A stretch of DNA of 64,000 nt, from positions 62,015,209 to 62,079,208 of the forward strand of contig CM043971.1 of the NCBI GenBank assembly GCA_014529385.2, written 5' to 3'. The DNA is from Adiantum capillus-veneris (lineage: Eukaryota > Streptophyta > Polypodiopsida > Polypodiales > Pteridaceae). The stretch's first letter is position 1; the number at the start of each line of letters is the position of its first letter. Below, one piece after another: positions 20,760-33,007 of this stretch. The notes below the pieces were generated by a model. That model was not told where the DNA came from. It made no database searches and saw nothing but the letters and a program-made list of their open reading frames with translations. Position numbers and translations under genes: made by a program.

Positions 20760-23700
20760 ATGGCTGACAACAACAACACAGATGTGTTTAAGATGTTTGC
20801 TGCTGAGGACAGGTTGGATGGGGACAACTACCCTATGTGGGCTTATATGATGCAACATGTTCTTGTGTCAAAGGGTGTCTGGAACATTGTGCAGGGCATT
20901 GATGTACGTCCTGGTTTTAAGGATATACGCGATGTTGAGGATGTTGCATGTCTTGCTGCAAGGATTGCAGCTATTAGAGTTGTTTTGCCTACGGCAGAAC
21001 AAGCTCGTTGGGATGTTAAGGATGCGGAGGCTCATGCATTGATTGCGTTGTCTGTGAAGCGCACCATTGTTCCTCACATCGCCGTTAAGCAAAATATGCA
21101 AAACAAGCTTGGGATATTCTAGCAGGTCTTTATGCAAGTCGCAATGAGGCTAAAAATGCTTTGCTGCGTAAAGATCTGGAGTCGAAGATTATGCATGAGG
21201 AAGATGATATGGACACTTTCCTTGCTACTGTCAAGGTTATCAATGAGGCTCTTATTTCTGCAGGTGAAGTTATTTCAGACATTTCCCTTGTGCACACTGT
21301 TCTTGATGCCTTACCAGACTTTTGCTAGTACTTGGAGACTTATGACCCAAGGAAATCCAGAAGTTTTCAAGTTTGATGCATTATGCACATTGCTGTTACA
21401 AGAGTCACTTTCCAGAAAAAACAGGACTAGACAGCGTGCAGTTGAACAGGCTTTTATTACTTCTCAAAGAAAGGGTGGTAACAGCAATGCAACCACTTCT
21501 TATGGTTCTGCTGCGAGTGGAAAAAATTCTGTTCCTAATGCTTTTGCTAGCAGCAATTCGTTTGGAAATTCTGGTGATAAGGGCAAAAAGAAGATGCGTT
21601 GCCATTATTGTAAAGCCAATGATCACTTGATCAAGTCATGTCCCAAGTTGAAGGCCAAAGAGGCTAAGAAGAAAGAGGGTGGCTCCACTGCAAATGCTGG
21701 TTCCACTACAAATGCAGCCACTGTTGAGTCTTCTGTGAAAGGAGAGTGTGTTGCTGATGTTGATGCACCATGGGATTTTAGCGCAGAGTGCACTTACAAT
21801 CCTGATGTCCATGATGCATGCTTGTTAGTTGCTGCAGATTCACATGTGTGGTATTTCGACAGTGGTGCTACAAAGCACATTACCTCACATCGTGAATTGT
21901 TTACCTCTCTCAAGTCTGTCCCTCATGGGAATTCAGTCACTTGTGCCAACAACGCCTCTTATCCAGTTCAGGGAGTTGGAAAGATTGTGCTCACTGCTAC
22001 TAATGGCAGTTCCTTCACACTTGTTGATGCACTTTATGTACCTGGGATCAAGAAGAATCTCTTGTCTGTATCCGCACTTGCTAGACTTGGACTTGTAGTC
22101 AAATTTGTGGATGACAGATGTACAGTTCATGATCTCAGTTTTGGTGATGAAATTGTTGCATCTGGGCTTTTGTGTCATGGGCTGTATAAGCTCACTTTGT
22201 ATGACAAGTGTGGACAAAATTTTGCAAATGTTGTTGCAGATTCAAGGGCTATTTTAGATGCAAAACTTTGGCATGCACGTTTTGGTCATCTGAATTTTTC
22301 CAGTTTGCTGCGTTTGCAGAAATCTGATATGGTTGCTTCTTTGCCGCCTCTTGAAGCACCTGTCAAACATGTTTGTGAAGGCTGTATTTTGGGTAAGATG
22401 CAGTGTTCTAAGTTTCCAAAGGATGGTTCAGTTCGGGCCACATGCAGGTTGCAGCTTGTGCATAGTGATGTTTGTGGACCCATGCAAACTCTGCCCTTGG
22501 GAAATTACCTGTACTTCATGACTTTCATTGATGATTACTCCAGGCATGCATGGGTATTTCCGCTTAAAGCGAAGTCCGAAGTTTTTGTGTGCTTCAAACA
22601 TTTTCTGGCTATGGTTGAAAATGTCACGAAATGTACTATGGGCACCCTCCGTTCCGATCGAGGGGGGGAGTATATGTCTCATGAATTTAATGCATTTCTG
22701 GCTAGTCGTGGGATAAAACACCAATGTACAGTGCCTTATACACCTCAGCAAAATGGTGTTGCTGAGAGGAAAAACAGGTCATTGACGGAAATGGCACGAT
22801 GTATGGTCAAAAGTCAAGCTTTGCCGCATTCTTTTTGGCTTGAGGCCATCATGTGTGCCACTTATGTACTTAACAGGTGTCCTACGAAATCTTTGCAGTC
22901 TATTACTCCATATGAAGCCTGGCATAGCACATGCGTTTTTTTGGTTGCTTGCCATATGCTTTGGTGCCACAAGTGCAGCGTAGAAAATTGGATGATAAGG
23001 CTGTCAAATGTATTTTTGTTGCTTATGGTGCTGAAAGCAAAGGTTACAGGTTGTATCATCCGCAAAAAAAACGTATTCTGGTTTCTCGGGATGTAGTGTT
23101 TGTGGAAGATTTTGTTCAGCCCTTGCTATCATGTACTAGAGACAGTAATGTAAGCTCACAGGACATTTATGACACTTTGTTGCCTCTTTTCAGTGGTGGA
23201 AATACGAATGTAAGTTCCAATGAGGCAAATGTACAGCCTATGGTGGTTTCTGAAAATGTTTTAGATCAACCTATTACTGATGCAGATGTACATGATGTAC
23301 TTGATGAGGAAAGGGCTGAAAATGAGCAGGCTAGAGGTATGCCAAAATGGCTGGTGCACACTTTGCGTGACAGTAAATTGGATGCACCTTTGTCTAGTCG
23401 TACTCGTTTAGGCTCTCGCCATGCATCTTATGCATCAGATTGTTATGCTTTGGCTGTGTCTAGCTTACATGATGTTGAGGAACCTCTGTCTTTTGATGAA
23501 GCACAAAATTCAAAAAATTGGATGACTGCCATGCAATCAAAATATGATTCACTTATAGAAAATGACACATGGACTTTATGTGATTTGCCTCCTGGCAAAA
23601 AGGCCATTGGTATGAAGTGGGTATACAAGTTGAAACGCAAGCCGGATGGTGAGATCGATCGCCATAAGGCTCGACTTGTTGCAAAGGGTTATGCACAGCA

Positions 23701-25235
23701 AAAATGCATAGATTATAAAGAGATTTTTGCTCCCACTTGTTGTATGACTATTGTGCATTTTCTATGTGCATTGGCAGCTCATTTTGGTTGGGCCCGTACA
23801 TCAATCAGACATTGTTACTGCTTTCTTGAATGGTGACATATTTGACGAAGTTTATGTAATGCAGCCTCGCGGTTTTGTCATAAAAGGACAAGAGGACAAA
23901 GTGTGCAGGTGTAAGAAGGCTTTGTATGGGTTGAAGCAATCTCCTCGTGCTTGGTATGAGAAAGCTGACACTCATTTGGTTAAACGAGGCTTTCGTAACA
24001 GCCCAACAGAAAGCACATTGTATGTAAAGCGTGAGGGTGATGTACTTCTCATTGTGGTTCTTTACGTTGATGATTTGCTGATCACTGGACCAAATGAGAG
24101 ACATATTGCTGAATTTAAGGCTGATTTATATTCTACTTTCAAGATGAAAGATTTGGGGGCCGTTGCATCATTACTTGGGTATATAGTTTAAGCAGTGTGA
24201 TGGTGGTATTGCCTTGTGTCAGAAAAGTTACATAGAGACATTGCTATGTAAGTTTGGACTTGAGGATTGCAAACCTATTGCCACTCCCATGGAAACAGGT
24301 TTTAAGTTGAGTCTACATGATGCTGGCGATCCTGCTGATGTCACTCTTTACCAAACTGTTGTTGGCTGCCTCATTATGTATGCAACACGAGGCCGAATAT
24401 TCAGTTTGCAATCTCACAGGTCAGCAGATTTATGCATAGCCCAAGGTCTAAGCATTGGCAGGCTGTCAAGAGGATTTTCCGCTACCTTAGTGGCACTTTA
24501 CATCTTGGCTTGTTTTATCCCAAGGGGGGATCATTGCCGCCAGACTTACATGCTTTTTCGGACTCAGATTGGGCTGGTTGTTTTGACACGCGAGTGTCCA
24601 CAAGTGGTTTTTGTTTCATGCTTGGCAGCTCATGTATATCATGGTTGAGCAAGAAGCAACCTAGTATGGCCACTACGAGTTGTGAGGCTTAGTACAGGGC
24701 AGTCTTCACAGGTGTGTATGGCTCATACACCTTATGGCTGATTTGGGTGTTGGACATGACACTGCCAACACTATCTACACTGACAGTCAGAGCGCATTGG
24801 CAGTTGCGAGGAACCCAATTTTTCATGATCGCACAAAGCACATTGAGGTGCATTACCACTATGTCAGGGAGAGGCTCTCAGCCCCGGGGCGGTCACTTTT
24901 TAGAATGTGTATGATATCACGTGAGTTAACCGGAGAGGATTATTAAAAGACCAAAATGTATAAAAATGTATACATACAGAGGGGGGTGGGGGTTTTTTAA
25001 ATAGGCTCATAGTGTAAGTATAGTATGTATATTGTGGTATTATTAATTACCTCTTAAACGCACGTGATATAGGGGTCTTTTGATAAGTGACTGCCCTGGG
25101 CTCTCAGCAGGAGAGATCAGCTTGGCTTATGTGCCAACACAGGACAACCTTGTAGATCTTTTCACAAAGGCATTGTCTCGTGAGAAGCTTGAAGCTTTTT
25201 GCAAAGCTTTGGGTTTACTCCCCTTTGTGGACTGA
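20760..25235 (+). pseudogene. copia B gag-pol, disrupted
   Basis: Gag starts MADNNNTDVFKMFAAEDRLDGD. The zinc knuckle is CHYCKANDHLIKSC. Protease has WYFDSGATKHIT. Integrase has the HARFGH...C...C zinc part and the DDE core (HSDVCGPM, RSDRGGEY, GVAERKN). RT has YVDDLL, and RNase H ends at 25235. Breaks: a frameshift near 21080 in gag, a stop near 21325, loss of about 20 bases near 22926 at the integrase end, a frameshift near 23790, frame changes near 24180-24450, a stop at 24690, and the MITE at 24883. Despite these, all catalytic motifs remain readable. The longest intact stretch is protease-integrase, up to about 22925. Confidence 0.88.
24883..25100. mobile_element. 218-bp MITE with 8-bp target duplication
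   Basis: Flanked by perfect direct repeats CTCTCAGC (24875-24882, 25101-25108). The pre-insertion sequence is seen in copia E and, with one change, in A. Terminal inverted repeats start CCCGGGGCGGTCACTT and, from the other end, CCCAGGGCAGTCACTT. Subterminal copies of ATATCACGTG extend the symmetry. It is non-coding. An 8-bp duplication is typical of hAT and some other cut-and-paste superfamilies, and the terminal bases do not settle which. Confidence 0.9.
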
Positions 25236-25310
25236 TCCTGTCCTCAGGGCACGGCACTTCCCTTTACTCATGTGCCAGCTCTCGTTCACCGCATCACTCC
25301 AGAGGGGATT

Positions 25311-25536
25311 TGTTACCATATACATGTGGTAGTGATGTGTGTGAACACACTAGGACCACCGGGGCATTTTTTCCCTCTTTAGGAGGTTTTTTCCCCCGTG
25401 CATTATATATACGCCCATCACTCTAGGGCTATCGATCTTTCCATTGCACACTAAGTAATACACTCTCTATTGTGTGCCTTGAGCTTCCTTCGTCTTCTCC
25501 AAGCTGTGTGCTTTCCCTGCAACCCTAATTCCAACA
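25311..25536 (+). repeat. 3' LTR of copia B
   Basis: 226 bp, same ends as the 5' LTR, preceded by GGGGATT at the polypurine tract. Confidence 0.93.
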
Positions 25537-25965
25537 TATGCCTCATATGGAGTAATAGAATGCAAAGCTTTTGTGGGACACCTATTAAGTATGTAGGCAA
25601 TACACATGACAGCTTTTAGCAAAAAAGCATATGTGGTAAAGCTTGGTTTTTGACCATATGTCATGCCATCTCCATTAGTGACCTATTTTTTTCCTTTCAG
25701 CAACACCATTTTGTTGAAGTGTATAAGGCACTGTACATTGGTATTTTATCATATGACCAGCTAGAAATGCATCAAATTCTTTTGACACACACTCCCCTCT
25801 TTGATCATAATAGAGGGTGTCCACAACACAACCAAATACATTTTTGAGTCGATAAAAATTGTTTGAAGCACATAAACACTTCAAACTTAGCGTTAAGCGG
25901 ATATCCCCATGTATGTCATGAGTAATCATCAATGAAAAGTTACAAAATGCAAATTGTTAATAAAA
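25537..25965 (-). pseudogene. copia C: integrase core fragment
   Basis: The minus strand encodes part of copia integrase: HDIHGDIRLTLSLKCLCASN, KEFDAFLAGHMIKYQCTVPYT, LQQNGVAERKK and LNRCPTKALHSITPYEA, with stops between. It continues into 34802 onward on one side, across D, and into 18099 on the other, across B. Confidence 0.85.
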
Positions 25966-26230
25966 TGTTTAAGGCACAGACATTTAGAATAAACAAAACA
26001 CAGAAATCATAATGGAACTGGAATTGGAACACAGAAACTAACAACAGACTAAATCCACCATAACTTCCGCTTTCACATTCCCAAGAAGATACTGCTCGAC
26101 AGTTACATACTTCGATAATACTAATGGGCAACACCCTTTTCCAAGAACACCCCTTGGAATCCCAAAAGTACAAAAGTTAACCTTCCAACTTCCTCTAAGG
26201 TAAAACATCCAAAAATTCCTAGGCTTAACA
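25966..26230 (-). repeat. 3' LTR of element D
   Basis: 265 bp, plus-strand ends TGTTTAAGG and GGCTTAACA, with TAAAA at 25961-25965 outside. The adjoining internal DNA is not purine-rich, so the polypurine tract is unusual or lost. Confidence 0.92.
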
Positions 26231-26286
26231 CCAGGCACAGCCCGGTGGCTAGAGCCATAGGCATACCTGGACCCACAATCCCTTGA

Positions 26287-28532
26287 TCAAACAACCTGCT
26301 CCCCAGCATCCCCTTCTGCATCTGCCTTTTTTACTGCAACATCCGAATCCGCCTGCTTTTCCACCTCTACTTCCACCTGCTTTTCCACTTCCGATTCCAC
26401 TCCTCCTGCTACAATCCGATCTGGTCCCAAAATATCACAGCTCAGCTCCGCCGTCCACTTACTCAGACCCCCTGCATTCACTTCAATCTTCTTACTTTTT
26501 TCCTTCAACTCCTGCATCTCTGCCACTAATTTCTCATTCTCCACCTTCAATTCCGCATTATCCTTCCTAATCCTCTCCTTTCCAGCTAGCTGAAACCAAT
26601 TCTTGAATCTGTCCGTCGACACCTCCATGTGCTCCCTCCAAAGTTATTAGCTTTATTCCACATCTCTTGTGTATACTCCAGCACTTCCTGCTTTAGAATA
26701 TCCGCATCCAAATTTGCAACCAAGATACCTGTCATTCCCTGGTTCTGCAATGCGGCCTTCTCCATATCCATCAATGGAGTCAATCTATTAATCAGGAAAA
26801 TATTCTCAGTGGTCAACTCAGCCACTTTGTCCCCCAGTTCTTTGAATTGTTCATCGACTGTAGTTTTCAGTCCGTCTGCCCACCTAGTAAAATCCTCAGC
26901 TACACTCAGAACTTTAGCATTTCTCACCATAGCCTCAGCTGTAATTCTTTTAACTTCCTCCTGCAGTCTTTCTTTATCCGACCTCTCCTGAAACAACTGC
27001 ATCCGAACTTTCTGCATTTCCCATTCTAGAATAGCACTACATTTATGTTCCATCTTTTCAGCTTCCATCACCCTCAGCGCTGCATCTTGATTCTGCATAA
27101 ACTCATTCAGTTGAGTCAAACTGGTAGCTGCCTCTTCCACAGAAAAAATCCCCCTATTCTCATAACTGTCACTGCTCCCTGCGTTAACTTTCAAACTTTC
27201 CAAAGCAGTCTTCTCCGCAGCTCCACCCATTCCTTTCATAAACAGAGTTACCTTTTTGCCTTTGGACTCCGACTTCTTTGATTCTGATTCTATTGTGAAA
27301 CTGTTCGGCTTTGATTCCGACTCTTCCAAACCCTTCCAAGAAACTTTAAAAGGTGATTTACCTTTTTCAACTATTGGAGAGCCCAACAACAACTTCCTTC
27401 TCTTACTTCCACATACTATTCCCTCTTCTTTTGCCACATCTGCCACTGGTGTCTTCAAACCTATTGATACTGTCGGAACCTTCAAAACATACTCAAAAAT
27501 TGCAGCCAAATAAGGTGCTACTTTGCCCACTGCTGATGTCCGACGTCGGTCTCTTTTTCCAGTTAACTACATCCGATCATACAAAACTGATGCCCAATCA
27601 ACTTTAATGCCTCTCTCAGCCTGAAACAAAGGTGCAAAAGCCTCCTTGGACATGTAGGCAGTCTTCTGCAGGATACACACCTTTTCCAAATACCAAAACA
27701 AATCTGAGGCTCTGTTTCCACCCGCATTCTTCACCATGTAGTATGCCTTCGTCCCTACCGGATTTCCAAATTCCCCCTTCATCTGGGAATCAGTCAGCTT
27801 CCTCGTCTTAGCTGGCACAATTAGACAGGGAACTTTAAAGACTTCGGACACCAGCTTTGGTGTCAAGCGAGCATCCGTTGTAATCATTCCATCACTTTCT
27901 TTAATCATATTCCACTGCTACTCAGCAAACTCATTCTCTGCCAATGTATCCCAAGGTAGACATGCAAATTCATAAAGACCTATACGCTTAAGCCATACCT
28001 GGGTTTCCGCCTCATTAGGGTCAAACGTTGCCACCGCCATCTCCACACTACCCTGATCACTCAGAGACTCAGCCTCATCACTCTCCACTTCAATATGCTC
28101 TTCCTGTTTCTGCGCTTTGAACAACTCCTCCATCGCCACCTTCATCGACCTGGTGTTTGGCATCGCTTCTGACGCATCATCTTGCATACCCGCCATCAGC
28201 TTTTCCTTAATTTTCTCAGAAAACATTTCGCCCTTCTTCCTCGACTTAACAGTCACTAAACTGCGACGTTCACACACTTGGATGTGACCCCCAACTCCTC
28301 TCACCACCTTACTCTTATGATGATGAATTTTCTCCTCGATTCGGGCACGCCATGCAGGATTCGCCCAAAAATTATTCGTCCTCAAGTGAGTCACATCAGC
28401 ACTAAGCGAATTTTTTGCCTTAAAATGAGTACCCCCACTTATTAGTACCTCTGTACCCTTTTGCCCAATTCCATTCCTCCAACTTTCCACTTTCGAGACT
28501 TCAAATCCGACAGTCCGAATTCCGACTTCCAA
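26287..28532 (-). pseudogene. D accessory ORF downstream of integrase (coiled-coil protein)
   Basis: A coding region of about 750 codons after integrase, now split by two in-frame TAG codons (near 27918 and 27567) and a frameshift near 26600. The N-terminal part has basic and acidic patches. The middle (27567-27908) looks like a folded domain with FKVPCLIVPAK and YLEKVCILQKTAYMS. The C-terminal part is predicted coiled coil by its heptad-like Leu/Glu/Lys pattern and ends in Val-Glu repeats. The position is that of env-like or other third ORFs of Tat/Athila elements, but I see no signal peptide or clear membrane segment. Function unknown. Confidence 0.65.
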
Positions 28533-28547
28533 TCCGCAATCCGAATT

Positions 28548-29626
28548 TCAAATTCCAGATCCCTTTACAAGGTTTGAATTGCTAGAACAAATTGCCAATT
28601 CTGCCTCTGAACATTCCATTGCAACTCCCAGAACACCAATTGTTAACAATTTACTGCCAATATCCTCAGCCTTATTGACCATCCACTTGGGAACCTCAGG
28701 CACCTTTCCATAAAATTTCTTCAATCTGAATCCATTCACAGGTTTCAAAATCTTTGTTCCGAAGACATCTTTCGACAAAAATGTTCCTTGGCCCTGTTCT
28801 GATTCAATCTGATAAGGCCCCAAATATCTCAGCTTCAACTTACCTGGATGTGGTCCCAATTTAGAATTTATAACATCACCCAATCCCCTTTCTGGAAATT
28901 TTGAATTTCACCTGCCTAGACATCCATGCTTCTCTCCTCTTCTGCCCAACTTCCACCAAATAGGCACTCTGAATTCTATCCTCTTCCAATTTAAGCAGTT
29001 CCTTCTGTCTATGAGAAATTGATTCCTCCGAACTTAACTTATGTTGAACTGACAACCTCAAGCTTGGAATTACATATTCCACTGGCACCACAGCTTCTAT
29101 CCCAAATACCAATTTGAAAGGTGTCATTCCAGTCGCCACCTTAAAAGCCGTCCAAAAAAGCCCATAGTGTTGAATCCAACTTGTCATCCCAATCCGATTT
29201 GTTTTCCGACACAATCTTCTTCAAAATTCTCACCCGCACTTTATTAGAGCTTTCTGCCTGCCCATTTGCTTGCGGATGATATGGAGTAGATTTCTTACGC
29301 AAAATCATATGTCTGGATGTCAACTCCTGAATCACATAATTCAAAAAGTGTGTTCCATGATCCGACACCAGCTCAATAGGACATCCAAATCTTCCAATAA
29401 TGTTTTTATATAGAAACCATGCCACACTTGCTGCTTTATTATCTCTCAAAGCTACCGCTTCCACCCATTTGGTAGCATAATCTGTTGCAACTAGAATATA
29501 TATGAAACCTGTCCTCTTTGCCCGTGGTTTTATTGGGCCTACAAAATCCATTCCCCACTTCTGAAATGCTTCTAATGGTAAGACTGGATGATCCTGCATC
29601 CTATCCCCTTGTGTAGGCTGCCCCAT
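28548..29626 (-). pseudogene. D integrase
   Basis: The core contains WGMDFVGP (Asp), LVSDHGTHF (Asp) and ANGQAESSNK (Glu), with 35 residues between the last two as expected of a retroviral-type DDE integrase. After a frameshift near 29180 it continues with TPFKLVFGIEAVVPVEYV, typical of the gypsy integrase C-terminal region, and then another shift near 28880 leads to LGPYQIESEQG...NGFRLKKFYG. No chromodomain is visible. It would have inserted element cDNA into the genome but is now broken. Confidence 0.82.
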
Positions 29627-30001
29627 CTTCTAACACTGAACACATTCCTTGGCAAAACTATGTGCATCCTTCAATAACAAAGGCCACCAAAGTCCAGCTT
29701 GTAAAATTTTCTGACCTGTAATTTCCCCTGAGAAATGTCCTCCGGCTGATCCCCAATGTGCCTCCTGCAACACTGCTTTCTACTCTTCATCCGGAACACA
29801 GCGTCGTATAATCTGATCTGGTCCTCTTCTATATAATGCTCCAGCTATAATGAAAAATGGTATGCTCCTCAATGCAAACTTCTTCCTTTGATCCGGAGAC
29901 ACTGTCGAAGGTAAAACTCCATCTGTTAGAAACTGAACCATCTGATCATACCAATTGTCAAAAAATGTCCTTCCACTCGGAACAAATCCGCATCAGGCAA
30001 T
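29627..30001 (-). pseudogene. D integrase N-terminal zinc region, degraded
   Basis: Minus-strand fragments such as CVQC-like and HWGSAGGHFSGEITG-like readings match the gypsy integrase H2C2 region, but stops and frameshifts prevent a continuous translation. A short direct repeat with the RNase H end (the CCTGAAGTATGA and ATCCGCATCAGGC motifs occur twice, 29987-30100) marks a small tandem duplication. Confidence 0.5.
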
Positions 30002-30409
30002 TTATCCAATACTCCGATACTCCTGAAGTATGAGTTCCTGAGTTCCTGATACCAGAATTGGATTTATCCGATAATCCGCATCAGGCTGAGTTCCTGAAGT
30101 ATGAACAACTATGTAATCCAATTCTTGCAACATGAGCATCCACCTTGCTAATCTGCCTTCCAGTTTTGGCTTCTTTACCAGAAACAAAGCCTTAAGATCC
30201 ACATGAAAAACCACTTTATTCCCTAGCAGATAATGTCGGAATTTTTCCAAAGCAAAAATCATTCCCAAAGCTTCCCTTTTCGTAACTATGTAATTCTTCT
30301 CCGGTGCTCTTAACATTCTACTAGCATAATAAACCGGTCTAAACCATCCCTTAATCTTCTCCTGCATTAAAACAGCTCCTACTGCCATGTCGGAAGCATC
30401 ATCATACAC
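30002..30409 (-). pseudogene. D RNase H
   Basis: Starts YDDASDMAVGAVLMQ, then FRPVYYASRMLRAPEKNY, TKREALGMIFALEKFRHYLL and FHVDLKALFLV, the order of the reverse-transcriptase-associated RNase H of gypsy elements. It is separated from RT by a degraded stretch (30410-30604). The usual TDH is VDL here, a change at a conserved site. Confidence 0.8.
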
Positions 30410-30604
30410 ATGAAACGGAAATTCCCAATTTGGTTATTGAAGTATAGGTGAAACTACCAACATCTTTTTGATAATCTGAAAAGCCTTCTCTTGAGCTTCT
30501 CCCCAAAAAAATTCCACTTTCTTCTTGGTCAAATGACTAAGTGGTGCGCTCACATCCGCCAAATACTGTAAATACCTACCATGCCATTTGATCTGTCCAA
30601 CAAA

Positions 30605-31603
30605 TCACATCACTGCCTTCAAATTTTTTGGGGCTACAGCTTTCTGAATTGCACTAATTTTGTCCCCATCAATCGACATTCCTTCTTGAGAGATGATATG
30701 TCCCAACAATTTTTCCTTCTGTACTGCTATTGCACACTTTTGGGGATTAAGTGACATTTGAAACATCCTACATCTTTCAAAACACTTCCTCAAATATTCC
30801 AGATGCCTGACTTTTTCCCCAAAAACTGAAAAATCATCCATAAAAATCCTCATAAAATCTATCAAATGTGGCTCAAAAGTTTTAAAAGCTGCCTTCAAAA
30901 ACGATGGTGGTCCATTCTTCAATCCAAAGCTCATCACTGTATGTGCAAAATCTCCCCATTCTATGATAAAATTAGTTTTTTCAATATCCTCCTCAGCCAT
31001 TGGTATTTGATTGTACCCTTGAAATCTGTCAAGAAAAGTGTACATCTCATGTCCCGCTACATCATCCAAAACTAAATCAATAAAAGGCAATGGAAATGGA
31101 TTTGAAACTGTTGTTGCATTCAATTTTTTTTAATACACACAAACCCTTAACTTCCCTGACTTCTTAGGTACCACTACAATTGGTGACAACCATTCCGCCT
31201 AATCCACTGGCACTATGAATCCTGCATTCAACAATTTATCCAATTCCTCTTTCACTTGCTTGGCATAATTTGGATTCATCCTATATCTTTGTTGAATCAC
31301 TGGAACAGCATCCGTTTTCAAATTTATATGATGCTTGTACACTTGCGGATCCATGCCTTTCAAATTAGAATAATCCCATGCAAAGACATCAATATACTCC
31401 AACAGTAATTCCTTCAAGTCCTTCTTGAAGCCTTCTTCCAAATGAACACTAACTCTTACCATCTTTGGATGATCCTCCGTCCCCAAATTCAGATCCTGTA
31501 AATCATCCTCCTTAACTCGAGAAGCTTTCTTTATCATCTTATCATACAGAGATTTCGCTCTCTGAATTGCCTCCTTTGGCTCTAATTCTGAATCCTCCAT
31601 CAC
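30605..31603 (-). pseudogene. D reverse transcriptase
   Basis: The N-terminal part (31199-31603) ends at a stop after NAGFIVPVD. The frame continues through SPIVVVPKKSGKLRVCV, with another stop, into LNATTVSNPFPLPFID, FLDRFQGYNQIPMAEED, FGLKNGPPSFLKAAF, RIFMDDFSVFG (the catalytic FMDD box) and HIISQEGMSIDGDKI. This order is diagnostic for gypsy RT. At least two stop codons inactivate it. Confidence 0.85.
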
Positions 31604-31612
31604 CGTTTCCTC

Positions 31613-32755
31613 TTAGATTTTCTTCTCTTCTAAATTTTCCTGTTCCACACCATCTGTATTCCCTTGCAACTGATCAATTCCCAAACTGTTTGCTTTCTCT
31701 GCATATTTGTCAATGATCTGCTCCACATCCTCAAATACCGTAACAATTGTTGGATTTGCTGCTAGGAAATATGCTTCTTCATCATCCTCCAATCCTTCAG
31801 ATATGTTAATTGCTCGTGCCAACATTGGCTTGGTCTCTTCTGACAATTCCTTCTTCGGCTCCATTGGTAATGTAACTTCTCTCCTTCCTTTCTTAACCGT
31901 CACTTCATTCTTTTCCCAATCCTGTTTTAGCTTAGCCGTGCGAAACCATGGCCACCCCAACAACATAGAATAGGTATTTTTTGAATCCTTCATCCTGATG
32001 ACTACAAAGTTTATCGTAAATTGTAATCCATGAATGATAATTCCTTGCCTCCTTAACATCCCCACTGGTTGAACTATGCTCTGATCAGCCATAGGCACTT
32101 GAAATGGAGCTAGTTCCAACCTGACACCTTGCATCCTTAGAAATTCCGATTCCGAAAGTATGTTGACCCCTGATCCACCATCCAATAGAACATCGAAAAA
32201 TTTACGGTTATTAAATTCCAACGACAGTGTTGGTACTGAAAATTCCACATCCTCCAGGCTAATGTGGCAACTCTGAACTGTTTGTTGCACCTCCTTCATA
32301 CTCGGAACAGTCTTTGACCTTTGCATCACTGTATATAATCTATCTCTGAAAATTGGAACTAATGACAACAACTGATCCAAAGTAAAATGTATAGAGGAAT
32401 TAGTTAACTCTTCAAACAAGGCATCCATCCTTTCTCTTTCCTTCTCCTCCTTTTTTACTCTTTTCTCATTCGATTTAAGCTTGCTCTGCTGTTGATCCTT
32501 TACCATCAAATCTTCAGCTACTTCATCCCGAATCTCCTTCTGCTCCTCCCAGTCTAGTGGAGGTTTCAACCTTGCTTTTGACCTTGTTGTCACTAATACA
32601 CCTGATTCCTCTTGCAAACATTTAGAACAATCACATTTCGGCTGACAATCCACAGCGACTTCATTCACCCCTTGATCCTGAAACAATTCTACTACTATCA
32701 AAGTACTTCCCGGCTCTTTGTTTGCTTTAGCTGACTGTGCTGGTGGTGCTGGCAA
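31613..32755 (-). pseudogene. D protease and linker
   Basis: A 380-codon frame with a Cys motif (CQPKCDCSKCL), a charged linker, and a retropepsin-like segment FFDVLLDGGSGVNILSE followed by SMLLGWPWFR. The active-site triplet reads DGG where DSG or DTG is usual. The frame ends at a TAG at 31613-31615. It would process the polyprotein if active. Confidence 0.75.
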
Positions 32756-33007
32756 CTGCGGTGGCAGCTGCCCTCTTGGCTGTTGTTCATTCCCCTCTTG
32801 ATAATTCCAAACCGGTTGATTCCATCCTTGTGTTTGTGGCTGCCAATTCTGCCACCGCTGCTGCTGATCCCAATTTCCCCCCCACGGGGGTCTTGAATTC
32901 TGCCATCCTCTATATCTCAGTCCTCCTCCTGAATTGAAATTTCCTCTAAATGATGGTCCCTCTTGATTAAACTGTGGTCTCCACCCTGAATACGGTTGTT
33001 GCCTTTG

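Larger units (their letters stand above)
18100..25536 (+). mobile_element. Element B: full-length copia with both LTRs
   Basis: LTRs at 18100-18326 and 25311-25536 differ at fewer than ten positions. Flanks read TATGT on the left and TATGC on the right, a 5-bp target duplication with one change, and the interrupted copia C protein is continuous across the insertion. B carries two later insertions: 2.1 kb in the leader (18436-20536) and a MITE (24883-25100). Without these it would be about 5.1 kb, normal for copia. Confidence 0.9.

Noticed and set aside
26629-27513. Plus-strand ORFs rich in Ser, Phe and Leu
   Set aside because: Antisense shadow of the coiled-coil ORF of element D.
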